Source: a virus. From it: a DNA stretch of 29,477 nucleotides. Positions 1 through 7,231 of the stretch are shown piece after piece. The notes beneath the pieces were generated by a model. That model was given only the letters and a program-made list of their open reading frames with translations, searched no databases and was not told the origin of the DNA. Within the stretch, counting starts at the first letter, position 1; each line of letters opens with the position of its first letter. The stretch is from the IMG/VR virus record IMGVR_UViG_3300027822_000403, positions 1 to 29,477 of that record; one strand, 5' to 3'. The translations under genes were made by a program, and so were the position numbers.

Positions 1-247
1 GCCCTTGCCCTATGTCCTTAAAATCGCCATCAAGTGGTGAAATGAACACAGATCCATCACCCATGGGGACGACAACAAAACCAGGTTGCTGCCCATGCTC
101 ACCGAGCGGCCCGCACTTAGCGCAGTCTATGTATCCGCACATTTCAAGCGATACCTGCTGTGCGAGGCGCGCCGGGATTATGTCGCCGACATTTACGTCC
201 GGCAGTTCGCGGTTAGTGCCGTGCAGACTATTCGCGATCGTGATCAC
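1..247 (-). CDS. Partial hypothetical protein, continues past left edge
   Basis: A leftward frame is open from a GTG at 247 to the window edge, about 82 codons without a stop. Its GTG lies inside the last codons of the preceding gene, which fits translational coupling. The visible part has three cysteines in a row (C-x5-C-x2-C, in CGYIDCAKCG) that could bind a metal, followed by a beta-rich stretch. No family is recognised. It is the last visible gene of the leftward operon of element A, and the start is uncertain because a GTG and a TTG lie a little upstream. Confidence 0.5.
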   Translation of the reverse strand, partial: MITIANSLHGTNRELPDVNVGDIIPARLAQQVSLEMCGYIDCAKCGPLGEHGQQPGFVVVPMGDGSVFISPLDGDFKDIGQG

Positions 248-419
248 TTCGTTGCTCTTGCAGCACTGAAATCGCACGGACCGATCCAATCTCGATTAAG
301 CCGCACAAAAGGTCCTTGAGTTTTAATCGCTCGCCGCTCTCGAATGCCGCTTCGGCTTGAATCAAGCTGATCCAGTGGCGTGCTTCTGGTGTCAAATCAT
401 GCAGACTAATGTTTGGCAT
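228..419 (-). CDS. Small hypothetical protein, 63 aa
   Basis: The ATG at 419 opens a 63-residue acidic, mostly helical protein beginning MPNISLHDL. It overlaps the end of the Ash-like ORF upstream and the start of the partial gene downstream, as expected for a compact satellite operon. No membrane segment, cysteine motif or known domain is seen. The Shine-Dalgarno is weak, so translation may depend on coupling to the upstream ORF. Confidence 0.45.
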   Translation of the reverse strand: MPNISLHDLTPEARHWISLIQAEAAFESGERLKLKDLLCGLIEIGSVRAISVLQEQRSDHDRE

Positions 420-610
420 TTGGTTTCGAACTTACTGTAACGCGTTACGAAAAAGATGGATAAGCGTTTTTGGTTTGCAATAAAAACCCCCTCCGCGCGT
501 GGTAGTGGGTTTTTATTGCCGCGCCCTGGGCCAGCCTCGCCTGTGTCATCGCCACCGCGCGCGAAATCGAACGTGTCCATATCTGAGCAGTTAATAGCCA
601 TTCTGTTCAT
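392..610 (-). CDS. Ash-like small ORF containing a perfect hairpin
   Basis: This 72-codon frame starts at the ATG at 610, right after the stop of the TubC-like gene. Its sequence (DTGEAGPGRGNKNPLP, then GVFIANQKRLSIFFVTRYSKFE) resembles short ORFs often called Ash-like or Icd-like in P4-type elements. This is recalled likeness, not a search result. The middle of the ORF is spanned by a 12-bp perfect inverted repeat with a T-rich side, so the DNA may act as an attenuator or small RNA rather than, or as well as, coding protein. The last 28 nt overlap the next gene. Confidence 0.4.
   Translation of the reverse strand: MNRMAINCSDMDTFDFARGGDDTGEAGPGRGNKNPLPRAEGVFIANQKRLSIFFVTRYSKFETKCQTLVCMI
437..448. 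promoter_or_regulatory. 12-bp perfect palindrome GTAACGCGTTAC
   Basis: A perfect 12-bp palindrome lies within the Ash-like ORF, 30 bp from the hairpin at 478-518. The size and symmetry suit a dimeric repressor site, but no matching second copy was noticed in the window. Confidence 0.25.
478..518 (-). terminator. Perfect 12-bp inverted repeat, terminator or attenuator-like hairpin
   Basis: Arms CAATAAAAACCC (478-489) and GGGTTTTTATTG (507-518) pair perfectly around a 17-nt GC-rich loop. Because the arms hold A5/T5 runs, the hairpin is followed by a T-rich stretch on either strand. In the leftward transcript it lies inside the Ash-like ORF, so it could attenuate the two genes downstream. Confidence 0.5.
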
Positions 611-951
611 CCTTGCTTTGCGCTCCTGCGCTCCTGGTTGCTCCTGTTTGCAATCTTTGCAGCTTCAGCTCGCCTAAACTCTCCATCCATAACGATGCAT
701 TCAGAGTTTTTGTCCATCATTTCTTGCGCACCACGGCAAACCTCTTTCATCGAACGAATGGTAGTGCTTTCGTTAGCCAAAACCCATGTGGCAAGCTCTG
801 ACTCATGTGCCTTTATCCGCGCGATAAGATTCGGCGTGAACTGTTGAGCCCTACCCTTAATCTCAAGCCGGTTATGACAGTCCACGCTTAGATAGAAGCC
901 CTTTTTTTCAAGCCACTTTACAATTTCGGCAACGTTCATTGATTCACTCAT
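607..951 (-). CDS. TubC docking-domain-like protein, 114 aa
   Basis: The start is the ATG at 951, which has AGGAG about 6 nt upstream; an earlier in-frame ATG at 981 lacks this. Residues from about 5 to 55 (MNVAEIVKWLEKKGFYLSVD onward, then LEIKG, then LIARIKAHESELATWVL) follow the helix, beta-hairpin, helix pattern of the TubC N-terminal docking domain, which in NRPS/PKS enzymes binds a partner subunit. The C-terminal half is charged and helical. It lies directly downstream of a second protein with the same fold signature. A role in holding the element's replication proteins together is inference. Confidence 0.6.
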   Translation of the reverse strand: MSESMNVAEIVKWLEKKGFYLSVDCHNRLEIKGRAQQFTPNLIARIKAHESELATWVLANESTTIRSMKEVCRGAQEMMDKNSECIVMDGEFRRAEAAKIANRSNQERRSAKQG

Positions 952-959
952 GATTGCTC

Positions 960-1559
960 CTAAGAATCTAATCCCGGCCACCTTTCACGACCTGGCCGCT
1001 GATCCGGATCGCCCGGCAGTGGTCGAAAGTGCTCGCACCGTCGCGGCACCTCATTCGCCGGTGTGAATCCGAAATGGTTGCAGATCATGGCTGTTTCGAA
1101 TTTCTGCTTAGGGTGTGCGTCCAGCAATGGAAAGTTTCCGGCCTTCGGTGCTTTTGGCGTGACGTCTATCGATTTCTGGATTAGCCGGCGACATTCGCAA
1201 CAATGACGTCTGTCGTCATCGTCCGGCTCGTCATACCGAATAAGCGGTTCGAGAGTATCGTCCGACCCGCACCCGAGAAGGTCGACCGCCTCGGTCAGTG
1301 TTGCGCCGCCGACGATGTCCACCTCGACACCGTTGTGAAGAAAGCGCCAATATTTGATCGCTGCATTTTTTTCGGCTGCATGGCGATCCAGGTCGTAGAC
1401 GGTCGCAGATTGAAGCTCGTCGATGATTTCGGTTTTGTGGTTGCGTAAGTATTGGCGCTGCTCATCGTTTAGCTGCTTGTCAGATTTAACGCGCAGCTCG
1501 CCGTGATCCACCGAAACTAAAACGCCTCTTTCCGCCATCTTTTGAATGATCGATTTCAT
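960..1559 (-). CDS. TubC docking-domain-like protein with Cys-rich C-terminus, 199 aa
   Basis: The ATG at 1559 has a near-perfect GAGGAGG 7 nt upstream and overlaps the TGA of the DUF3631 gene, so the two are coupled. Residues 1-50 (IIQKMAERGVLVSVDHGELRVK, then LNDEQRQYLRNHKTEIIDEL) show the TubC-docking pattern. A middle segment follows. The C-terminal third has cysteines in CCECRRL, MICNHFG and RRCEHFRP contexts, which could form a zinc site. Similar Cys-rich tails occur in small proteins beside DUF3631 or primase genes of mobile elements. The function is unknown. Confidence 0.6.
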   Translation of the reverse strand: MKSIIQKMAERGVLVSVDHGELRVKSDKQLNDEQRQYLRNHKTEIIDELQSATVYDLDRHAAEKNAAIKYWRFLHNGVEVDIVGGATLTEAVDLLGCGSDDTLEPLIRYDEPDDDDRRHCCECRRLIQKSIDVTPKAPKAGNFPLLDAHPKQKFETAMICNHFGFTPANEVPRRCEHFRPLPGDPDQRPGRERWPGLDS

Positions 1560-3139
1560 CAAAAAACCTCCTCAAAACACCCACGTTCCCCAGTGTCCTC
1601 GTTTTTAACCGATACACCGGTACAAGCCGCGTCATCCGTGGCCTGCGGCGTTTTTTCAACTGGTACATAATTTTTTTCCGTACCGGTTTGAAAACCGCTG
1701 GAAGCCATGCCAGCCGTGGGATGTACCGGTGTACCGGGTTGAAAACCCCCTACGGGAGGAAGATAACGATTAAAGGCATCTTCAAACACCGATCGTTCGT
1801 AACCGTTCTTTTTCTCGCGACCGATTCGTAACTGCTTTGGTTTTATCTTGTACGGCTTCAATAAACGCGCCAGACTGTTTTGCGTCATCGGTCGCCCACG
1901 CTTCCATTCGCCCCAAGGAGATTCCTCAATGCCGACGAGCGCTTCCACAAGCTCGCCAGAAAAGACCCTTATGAGCCGCTTCTCATCAAAAATGGTTCTG
2001 ATATCGTGCAAGATCATCGGCCCGATGCTGTCGTCGTCACCGTCCATACCTACCAGCGCTTTAAATGCTTTCCTTACACGTTCCGGCCATTCGCCTCCGG
2101 CAACGTTTGCAATAGCGAACAACGGCATCCAGTTATCAATTTCTCGATCGTTTACACAGTGTGGCAGGTCCGGTTCCTCATCTTTTAACACCATGGCGTG
2201 ATCTTCTGCCCATCGCTCGGCTCTTCGACGTATCGGCTCGCATAGGTCGTCAAGGTCATGGCCCAGCCGTGCGACTTTTTCGCCAGGTAGCTTTCTGCGT
2301 AGTTGGATGATCACGGATCGGTCCACGATCGTATCGGCTGGCAACTTGATCATTCCAATTACCATCGGACACCAGGTTGAAAACACCTCCGGGTCGTTGT
2401 TATCACCGGTGCATCGAATAACGTATGCGCTCCGCTTCCTGTGGCCGCTGTTAATGACGCCGCGCAGCTCATCGTTATCCTTCAGAAACGTATCAGCTTC
2501 GTCGATCATAAGCGACGGCCTATATTTTCCGATTGTGCGAAACAATGCCGCTGCGGTGATGTTCGATGTCGGCATGGCGCATCTCGACACGGCCGCGCAA
2601 ACCTCTATGTTCCGGGTTTTGCCGCAGCGCTTTTCGGGTGATGTGATAAGCAGCTTTGGCCAGACTTGGAAATTATCAAAAACGTATGTTCCAGCCGTCC
2701 ACAAGGAAAGTGCTGTATCGGCATGATCCGGCAGTATCAGATAACGATTGAACACCTTACGGATCGAGTTCAGCAGATCAGCTCCATTTACCGCCTCGTC
2801 CCATGGTTCAGGCGGATCTATTTGCAAGCCATTATTCGCGCCGCCGCTATCGTCGCCTCGCTCCTTTTTTACGGCATCATCCAGGTCCAAGGCCCGAATG
2901 TTAAACTTCTTCGCCAGCGGTTTGCGCCGCTGAGCGTATTCCAGCGGCGGCAAATTCGCCAAGACTTTAACGATTCTCCCGAGATCCTTTACTTCGGTGA
3001 ATGTCGGCTTTGTCCATTTCTTCTTTACCCGACATGCCGCGCCGTCGGCATTGTCACCAAATCCGCCGCCTGTTAATGGCTCCGGTATGTGCAGCCCGTC
3101 CGCGAACCGCTCCGATGCGGGTGTAACTTTTTCAATCAC
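1559..3139 (-). CDS. DUF3631-type phage/satellite helicase, 526 aa
   Basis: A putative replication ATPase of element A. A Walker A-like SPEKRCGKT lies at about 167-175 and a Walker B-like SLMIDEADT at about 208-216. The stretch around DNNDPEVFSTWCPMVIGMI and the C-terminal half (DLCEPIRRRAERWAEDH, then DNWMPLFAIANVAGGEWPE) match the DUF3631 region of primase-helicase proteins. The GTG start at 3139 overlaps the TGA of the upstream gene. The last 60 residues are low-complexity and rich in T, G and P. No primase motif is seen, so priming would need another protein. Confidence 0.8.
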   Translation of the reverse strand: MIEKVTPASERFADGLHIPEPLTGGGFGDNADGAACRVKKKWTKPTFTEVKDLGRIVKVLANLPPLEYAQRRKPLAKKFNIRALDLDDAVKKERGDDSGGANNGLQIDPPEPWDEAVNGADLLNSIRKVFNRYLILPDHADTALSLWTAGTYVFDNFQVWPKLLITSPEKRCGKTRNIEVCAAVSRCAMPTSNITAAALFRTIGKYRPSLMIDEADTFLKDNDELRGVINSGHRKRSAYVIRCTGDNNDPEVFSTWCPMVIGMIKLPADTIVDRSVIIQLRRKLPGEKVARLGHDLDDLCEPIRRRAERWAEDHAMVLKDEEPDLPHCVNDREIDNWMPLFAIANVAGGEWPERVRKAFKALVGMDGDDDSIGPMILHDIRTIFDEKRLIRVFSGELVEALVGIEESPWGEWKRGRPMTQNSLARLLKPYKIKPKQLRIGREKKNGYERSVFEDAFNRYLPPVGGFQPGTPVHPTAGMASSGFQTGTEKNYVPVEKTPQATDDAACTGVSVKNEDTGERGCFEEVF

Positions 3140-3552
3140 CAGAAAATCCCCCTTGTACAGCCATAATACGAATCTCGAACGATGATGTATTCAGCACCCG
3201 AATCGCGTAAGCATTTAACAAGTTCCGATATCACGCCATCCATGCCGCGACTCGGCCAGTGTTGAACGCTGCAAATCAAGCCACGAACATTCCATTTGAG
3301 CCGTGACGGCGGCTCGCCATTTGGCAAGATTAAGGCGAATGAGTCATTGCGCTCGTTGATGGCTTTCGCGGCTTTCCATGGATCGGGCATCACCTGCCAC
3401 GGATAATTCGGCTGTCCATGGACGAGTATCTTTACGATAAATGGCGGGGGCCCACTTAGGATACGTTCTGCGAATCGTTTGCCAAACGGTGGGAGTTTTT
3501 TTCGGCGTGGAGTGGTGAATCCACCCGACTTTGTGTATAATTTGATTTGCAT
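3136..3552 (-). CDS. Hypothetical basic protein, 138 aa
   Basis: The first gene of the DUF3631 operon starts at an ATG with AGGAG upstream and ends in a 4-nt overlap with the helicase gene. The protein is basic at its N-terminus (TPRRKKLPPFGKRFAERI) and ends in an aromatic segment with one cysteine (SYYGCTRGIFW). No known domain is recognised. Position and coupling suggest a helper in replication or its control, which is inference only. Confidence 0.6.
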   Translation of the reverse strand: MQIKLYTKSGGFTTPRRKKLPPFGKRFAERILSGPPPFIVKILVHGQPNYPWQVMPDPWKAAKAINERNDSFALILPNGEPPSRLKWNVRGLICSVQHWPSRGMDGVISELVKCLRDSGAEYIIVRDSYYGCTRGIFW

Positions 3553-3593
3553 GATTGGCTCCTTATTTAGGACAAATGACGCTTCACAGCGTG

Positions 3594-3635
3594 AAAAGAA
3601 CCCTACTCGGCACCGCGGCTGAGTAGGGTTCTTTT
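3594..3635 (-). terminator. Strong intrinsic terminator
   Basis: Perfect 15-bp arms at 3594-3608 and 3621-3635 (AAAAGAACCCTACTC and its complement) enclose a 12-nt loop. On the minus strand the stem ends in a T-rich tract. It follows the stop of the 3642-4028 gene and separates the alpA/icd operon from the DUF3631 operon, whose promoter should therefore lie near 3553-3593. Confidence 0.85.
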
Positions 3636-3641
3636 GTTACT

Positions 3642-4028
3642 TCAGGTTTTTTCCAGACCTTTTCCCTCTATTGTTTTTCGCAACAAAATTTCATAGTCAA
3701 TCTGCTGAGCCTCAGCGACCAAAACCTCGTTCAATTCACCCAAGCCGCAAACCGTAAAACCGAGATCTGTCATGATGTCTTCGGGAATCTCCTTTATTTC
3801 GCAATAAGCGATTAGTGCTCCGATCACAGTATGCGCAGACGTTGTTGCAATTAAAGCATCAGCGACCGCATCACCTAAGTGTTTTAATCGCTCATCATCA
3901 ATAGGCGTTCTAAAATATTCGAGCGTTTTGTCGTATGCTCGACCAGCATGCAGCTCGCCGATCATTAGTAAATTTCTGAATCCGGTCATGCCGGCACGAA
4001 ACTCGTTCAATTTACTTTCGTCATTCAT
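3642..4028 (-). CDS. Hypothetical protein, 128 aa
   Basis: The chosen start is the ATG at 4028 (MNDESKLNEF), which has a strong GGAGG 5-8 nt upstream and overlaps the end of the Icd-like ORF by 8 nt. The protein is helical with several alanine-rich helices (DAVADALIATTSAHTVIGALIAY) and no predicted signal peptide. It is the last gene before a strong terminator. In many P4-type elements the gene after the C4/icd unit is the regulated target; this one shows no antirepressor domain that can be recognised. Confidence 0.6.
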   Translation of the reverse strand: MNDESKLNEFRAGMTGFRNLLMIGELHAGRAYDKTLEYFRTPIDDERLKHLGDAVADALIATTSAHTVIGALIAYCEIKEIPEDIMTDLGFTVCGLGELNEVLVAEAQQIDYEILLRKTIEGKGLEKT

Positions 4029-4527
4029 GGCAGCCTCCTTCGATCTGATCCGAAACGGACTCGATTTCGCCGGCGATATCAAACAGACGCGCCGATGATT
4101 CAGAATCAAATCTGCATAGCGATGCCTGCGAGCACAGTGCCGCCTGGATGACTTCGAGGTTGGATTGAATTTGCGCTAGGCGCGTGGGTTGTTGTGTGCG
4201 CGCCGGATGGCGCGATAGGGATTGGTTATTCATGATGGACTCCTCTGATTGAGATAGAGAGCTGCCACCATTGAGACTAAGCAAGAGGGTGGCAGGCTGC
4301 ACAGAGTTAGTCTTACCGCTCAGAGAGGCGGCGCTCCGAAGAGCCTCCATACAGCCTGCCAAAAACTGGATTTTGGGCGTAAAAAAAGCGCTTCGAGTGA
4401 GCGCTTGTGCGCTCTGATTCGGAAGACTAATTCCGGCCGTTGATTTTGCAACGGCAAAAACAGCATACGCCGAATTATCGGCCGCCGTCAAGCATTGATC
4501 GCAAAAAATTTTCACCGGGCGGTTCAT
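4021..4527 (-). CDS. Icd/Ash-like ORF overlapping a C4-like RNA, 168 aa
   Basis: The ATG at 4527 overlaps the TGA of the alpA-like gene. The first 95 codons run through a structured RNA region (4271-4430) whose layout matches C4 antisense RNA units, where the overlapping frame is called icd or ash (in phage P1, inhibition of cell division). An in-frame ATG at 4233 has GAGGAG 7 nt upstream and gives a 70-residue protein (MNNQSLSRHP onward), which may be the main product. The long N-terminal part may be translated mainly as part of the regulation. Confidence 0.5.
   Translation of the reverse strand: MNRPVKIFCDQCLTAADNSAYAVFAVAKSTAGISLPNQSAQALTRSAFFTPKIQFLAGCMEALRSAASLSGKTNSVQPATLLLSLNGGSSLSQSEESIMNNQSLSRHPARTQQPTRLAQIQSNLEVIQAALCSQASLCRFDSESSARLFDIAGEIESVSDQIEGGCHE
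4273..4430 (-). ncRNA. C4-like antisense RNA unit of element A
   Basis: In the leftward transcript the order is: target copy TTAGTCTT (4430-4423), a terminator hairpin (4405-4381), GGCAGGCTGT (4360-4351), a GAGGCTC/GAGCGCC hairpin, antisense AGACTAA (4313-4307), closing arm CAGCCTGCC (4299-4291), and a second target TTAGTCTC (4280-4273) followed by AATGGTGGC. This is the layout of C4 RNAs, which pair with the leader of the icd/ant mRNA and shut off translation. The same layout with compensating changes recurs at 24506-24665. Confidence 0.6.
4381..4405 (-). terminator. Terminator hairpin inside the C4-like unit
   Basis: Minus-strand AGCGCT, a short loop, then AAGCGCT followed by a run of T residues. 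It sits between the first target copy and the C4-like fold, exactly where element B has its own GCGC hairpin with T6. It probably ends short leader transcripts. Confidence 0.6.
4462..4491 (-). promoter_or_regulatory. Probable promoter of the C4-like transcript
   Basis: On the minus strand a -35 TTGACG (4491-4486), an 18-bp spacer and a -10 TATGCT (4467-4462) predict transcription from about 4455. That is just upstream of the first target copy at 4430, and inside the icd-like frame. Confidence 0.5.
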
Positions 4528-4799
4528 GCTGCAGAGTCGCCGGTATGTTGCCGCATCCTGCGAATTTTAAATTCGATAAGGTTTTTGACGCGGTAACGGA
4601 CCAGTCTGCCCGCCTTGATATAAGGTAAATTATAACGGCCGGTCGAGCGCCAGATGGCTAAAGTGCGTGCCGATGGCCCCAGGATTTTGGAAGCGCCATC
4701 CTGGTCAACTTCGGCCGGCAGATTGTCCACAGGCACGCCGAGTGAGTTGGCGGCCTCTGCCAACAGCTCCGTGAACAACTGATTGTTTTCGGAATGCAT
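4524..4799 (-). CDS. AlpA/excisionase-type HTH protein, 91 aa
   Basis: A small DNA-binding protein with a MerR-like winged helix: DGASKILGPSARTLAIWRSTGR (about residues 34-55), then LPYIKAGRLVRYRVKNLIEFKIRRM. Such proteins regulate integrase or act as excisionase in P4-like elements. The gene lies just downstream of the iteron-like block (4817-4987), which makes those repeats its likely binding sites (inference). It overlaps the Icd-like ORF by ATGA. Start: ATG at 4799. Confidence 0.75.
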   Translation of the reverse strand: MHSENNQLFTELLAEAANSLGVPVDNLPAEVDQDGASKILGPSARTLAIWRSTGRYNLPYIKAGRLVRYRVKNLIEFKIRRMRQHTGDSAA

Positions 4800-4816
4800 A
4801 TATACTCCAGCGAATG

Positions 4817-4987
4817 TAAGTGTCGTAAAACATATTAAGTGTCGCCGAGTATGTTCCGCAACTAAAAGAGAGAATCCACGACAGTTAACCAGCGAAATAT
4901 GCCGAATAACTGTCCGACACTTAAATAGCGGGAAATGCGATTTAAGTGTCCGACGCTAAAATGGTGAAAAAGGCGGTTTAAGTGTCG
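4817..4987. repeat. Iteron-like cluster of TTAAGTGTCG motifs
   Basis: Copies are seen at 4817-4825 (TAAGTGTCG), 4835-4844 (exact), 4915-4924 (inverted), 4942-4950 (TTAAGTGTC) and 4978-4987 (exact), plus an inverted variant CGACAGTTAA at 4879-4888 and a degenerate one at 4952-4960. Two copies form imperfect dyads with neighbours. The last copy spans the stop codon of the 309-residue gene. Five or more copies in 170 bp is typical of replication iterons or a regulator's operator array; this is also the leader of the alpA-like gene. Confidence 0.75.
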
Positions 4988-5907
4988 TTTTTAAGATTAG
5001 TGCTCGGGTTGCGGAAGAATGATTCTTCGCCAACCAGTATATCGCAGTAGTCTTTGCAGATTCTTTGAACGCTCCGTTCATCAAGAATTTCTTTAAACCC
5101 TCCCAGGTAAAACAGATCGGCGATGACCGCCGGGAACAGGCGCTTTTTGTTCGGATCGCGATTGAATAAGTAAATGTGACGTTTAGCTAGGTCCATCACG
5201 AAAATCCGCTCCTTGAATTTATCGCTAGCCCGGTTTATTGGGAACAAATTTTTTTGGTAGATGTGCTGCAATTTGCGCAAAGTCTGGTTGAGCGAATCTT
5301 CCGTTTTTTCTGGTAGAGAAGTATCAAGGCCATGGAAGTTGCGGAATACATTGTAGTCATTCAGCGTTTGCATATTCGCTAGTGCCGACTCTAAACTTTC
5401 GGCGCAATTTTGAACAGCTTTTTTATATTCCGCTGGCGTGTGTATTATTTCTCGGTAGTGATATCTGCTCAAACAAACAGAAACCGCTGCCATCCATCGA
5501 CCACTTAACTGCATTGCTCGGCACGCGGCATCTAAATGTATTTTGGCGGAAAATAATCTATCATCGATATTGTGGAGTTGCCCGCCAAAATTGTCGTTGT
5601 GCACGGACCGACGTAATACCCAATCGATCTTGCTTTCGAGATATCTTTCAACATCAGTTTCCGTCTCGTGCTGTTTGAATAGCCGCTTAGATGCCCGCTC
5701 ATACACTGCGCTATTTTCTTCAGCAAGCCATTTATACGCCCGCAATTGCGAGATTTCATAGAAGTCATTCTTCTTTTTTTCTTGCAAACCATAAATCGTC
5801 GAACGGACCGCGGATTCGAGATTGCTCATTTCCAAGTTCGGCCTAATCGAGCGATCCTTGCCACAGGCTTCAATCAGATCATCAAAATCTTGTTTTGTTG
5901 GAAACAC
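4978..5907 (-). CDS. Hypothetical protein, 309 aa
   Basis: A GTG start at 5907 with a GAAGG stretch upstream. The protein is soluble, helical and charged, with no membrane segment, no Walker motif and no recognised fold. It sits between the integrase and the iteron-like block, and its stop codon is part of the last repeat. Genes in this position in integrative elements are often accessory or defence cargo, or replication initiators. The iterons beside it make an initiator possible, but no winged-helix signature is evident. Confidence 0.6.
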   Translation of the reverse strand: MFPTKQDFDDLIEACGKDRSIRPNLEMSNLESAVRSTIYGLQEKKKNDFYEISQLRAYKWLAEENSAVYERASKRLFKQHETETDVERYLESKIDWVLRRSVHNDNFGGQLHNIDDRLFSAKIHLDAACRAMQLSGRWMAAVSVCLSRYHYREIIHTPAEYKKAVQNCAESLESALANMQTLNDYNVFRNFHGLDTSLPEKTEDSLNQTLRKLQHIYQKNLFPINRASDKFKERIFVMDLAKRHIYLFNRDPNKKRLFPAVIADLFYLGGFKEILDERSVQRICKDYCDILVGEESFFRNPSTNLKNDT

Positions 5908-5942
5908 AACGCACCTTCAAACGCTGAGCCTTCAAGAAGGGA

Positions 5943-5998
5943 ACCAAGCCAAGGCGGTGAAGGTAACCGCCTTTTCGGTCCGTCGACCTAGGCTTGGT
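5943..5998. terminator. Nested inverted repeat, terminator between integrase and 309-aa gene
   Basis: An inner stem AAGGCGGT (5951-5958) and ACCGCCTT (5965-5972) with a 7-nt loop is followed on the plus strand by a T-run. An outer pair ACCAAGCC (5943-5950) and GGCTTGGT (5991-5998) brackets it. It would insulate the integrase gene from the next leftward gene. Confidence 0.55.
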
Positions 5999-6006
5999 AA
6001 ACTGGA

Positions 6007-7230
6007 TTATAGCTGCTTTTCGATATTGGTTACTGTCGCCGTTTTCTTCACGCCGGCGGCTTTCAATATGAAATCGGTAATTTGCTGCATTGGTTTTCTC
6101 AGCCGCTCAACATCAGAGATGATATATCCGGCTGTCACGTCGCCTGTCATTTTGTGGTTGAGTAATCGCTTTAGTGCATAGGCAGGAATATCTAAAGATT
6201 CAGCTATGGTGCAGAACGTCCTGCGCAGATCGTGCAAGATAAACGAAATACCGGATTGTTCTATGACGTTTTGAATCTGTGATCTCACATCGATAATGTG
6301 CCCGGCCGTCCCGGAACCCGGAAAGACAAAATCATTTATTGCTGACGGTTCGCGCCTGGCGATCATGTCATAGAGGTAATCAGTCAGCGGCAGAATATGT
6401 GGGACCCTGTTTTTTGTATCGCGGATAGTAAAAGTGCGGTTCGTTAAGTCTACGTCGCACCATTCCAGCTTGGCCGCTTCCGATCGCCGTAAGCCGGTAA
6501 ACAGTATCAATCTGAAGTAGTCGCGCGCATTATGATTATCAAGACTCATCACCGCTTCAAGCCATACCTTTAAATCATGCGGCTTGATGTATGTTTGTCG
6601 TCGCTCGACGCGATACCAAGCCCTCGTGTGACTGATCCGCGTTACCGGGTTGTCGGGAAATAGCGGGTTTCCGTCCTCATCTTCGTATTCGCCGGCCGCA
6701 AAATTGAACAGAGCACGAAGCACCCTCATGGTGTTGTTTGCCCGTGCCGGCGATCGTTTACCGATATCGGTGTGACGCTTTGCAACCATGTCGCGTGTGA
6801 TCTCGGACAACGGCCTGCCGCCCCAGTCAGGCAGTGAGTGTCGCATGATCTGCTTGTAGTCGTGGACTGTGCCAGGCTTCAGTGACTTTCGCGCTTTAAG
6901 ATAGTCTTGAAACACTTCCGCCAGTGTCACGCCTCGCACCTTGGCGGCCTTTTTCTCTCTGATAGGGTCGGCGCCTGCTGCCATCTTCGATATTGCATCA
7001 AGCGCCATGCGCCGCGCCTGTTCGATCGTCAGGTACGGATATTTTCCAAGCGTCACACGAACTGGCTTTCCGCCGGCAATCCGGCGAAACACGCAGAATG
7101 TTTTTGTTCCTGTCGCCGACACACGAATTTGCAAGCTGTCTACTTTGGTGTCCCGGTAGGTCGTTCGGTCCTTCTCCGGCAGTGGCAGGTTGTCAAGGTT
7201 GCGCTTAGTGAAATTTATCCATTGGTCCAT
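6007..7230 (-). CDS. int: Tyrosine integrase of element A (P4 family), 407 aa
   Basis: Site-specific recombinase for integration at a tRNA gene. The N-terminus holds the DUF4102 arm-binding domain (about 1-95, GKYPYLTIEQARRMA), then the SAM-like core-binding region (about 100-205) and the catalytic domain. Catalytic residues are R248 (TGLRRSE), K273, H333 and R336 (HDLRRTF), H359 (LLNHK) and Y369. The length is normal for the family, so it should be active. It lies at the right end of element A, 140 bp from the tRNA-Lys fragment. The ATG at 7230 falls inside a partial copy of the attachment sequence. Confidence 0.93.
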   Translation of the reverse strand: MDQWINFTKRNLDNLPLPEKDRTTYRDTKVDSLQIRVSATGTKTFCVFRRIAGGKPVRVTLGKYPYLTIEQARRMALDAISKMAAGADPIREKKAAKVRGVTLAEVFQDYLKARKSLKPGTVHDYKQIMRHSLPDWGGRPLSEITRDMVAKRHTDIGKRSPARANNTMRVLRALFNFAAGEYEDEDGNPLFPDNPVTRISHTRAWYRVERRQTYIKPHDLKVWLEAVMSLDNHNARDYFRLILFTGLRRSEAAKLEWCDVDLTNRTFTIRDTKNRVPHILPLTDYLYDMIARREPSAINDFVFPGSGTAGHIIDVRSQIQNVIEQSGISFILHDLRRTFCTIAESLDIPAYALKRLLNHKMTGDVTAGYIISDVERLRKPMQQITDFILKAAGVKKTATVTNIEKQL

Positions 7231-7231
7231 G
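7219..7231. repeat. 13-bp copy of attachment sequence over the integrase start
   Basis: ATCCATTGGTCCA occurs here and again at 7379-7391 inside the tRNA-Lys fragment. The surrounding bases are also alike (a TTA before, GGGTT after with a 4-nt insertion here). The copy covers the ATG and first codons of the integrase. Confidence 0.6.

Noticed and set aside
4817-4987. The repeat block as a small CRISPR array
   Set aside because: The repeats are only about 10 bp, occur in both orientations and have irregular spacing; no cas genes are near.
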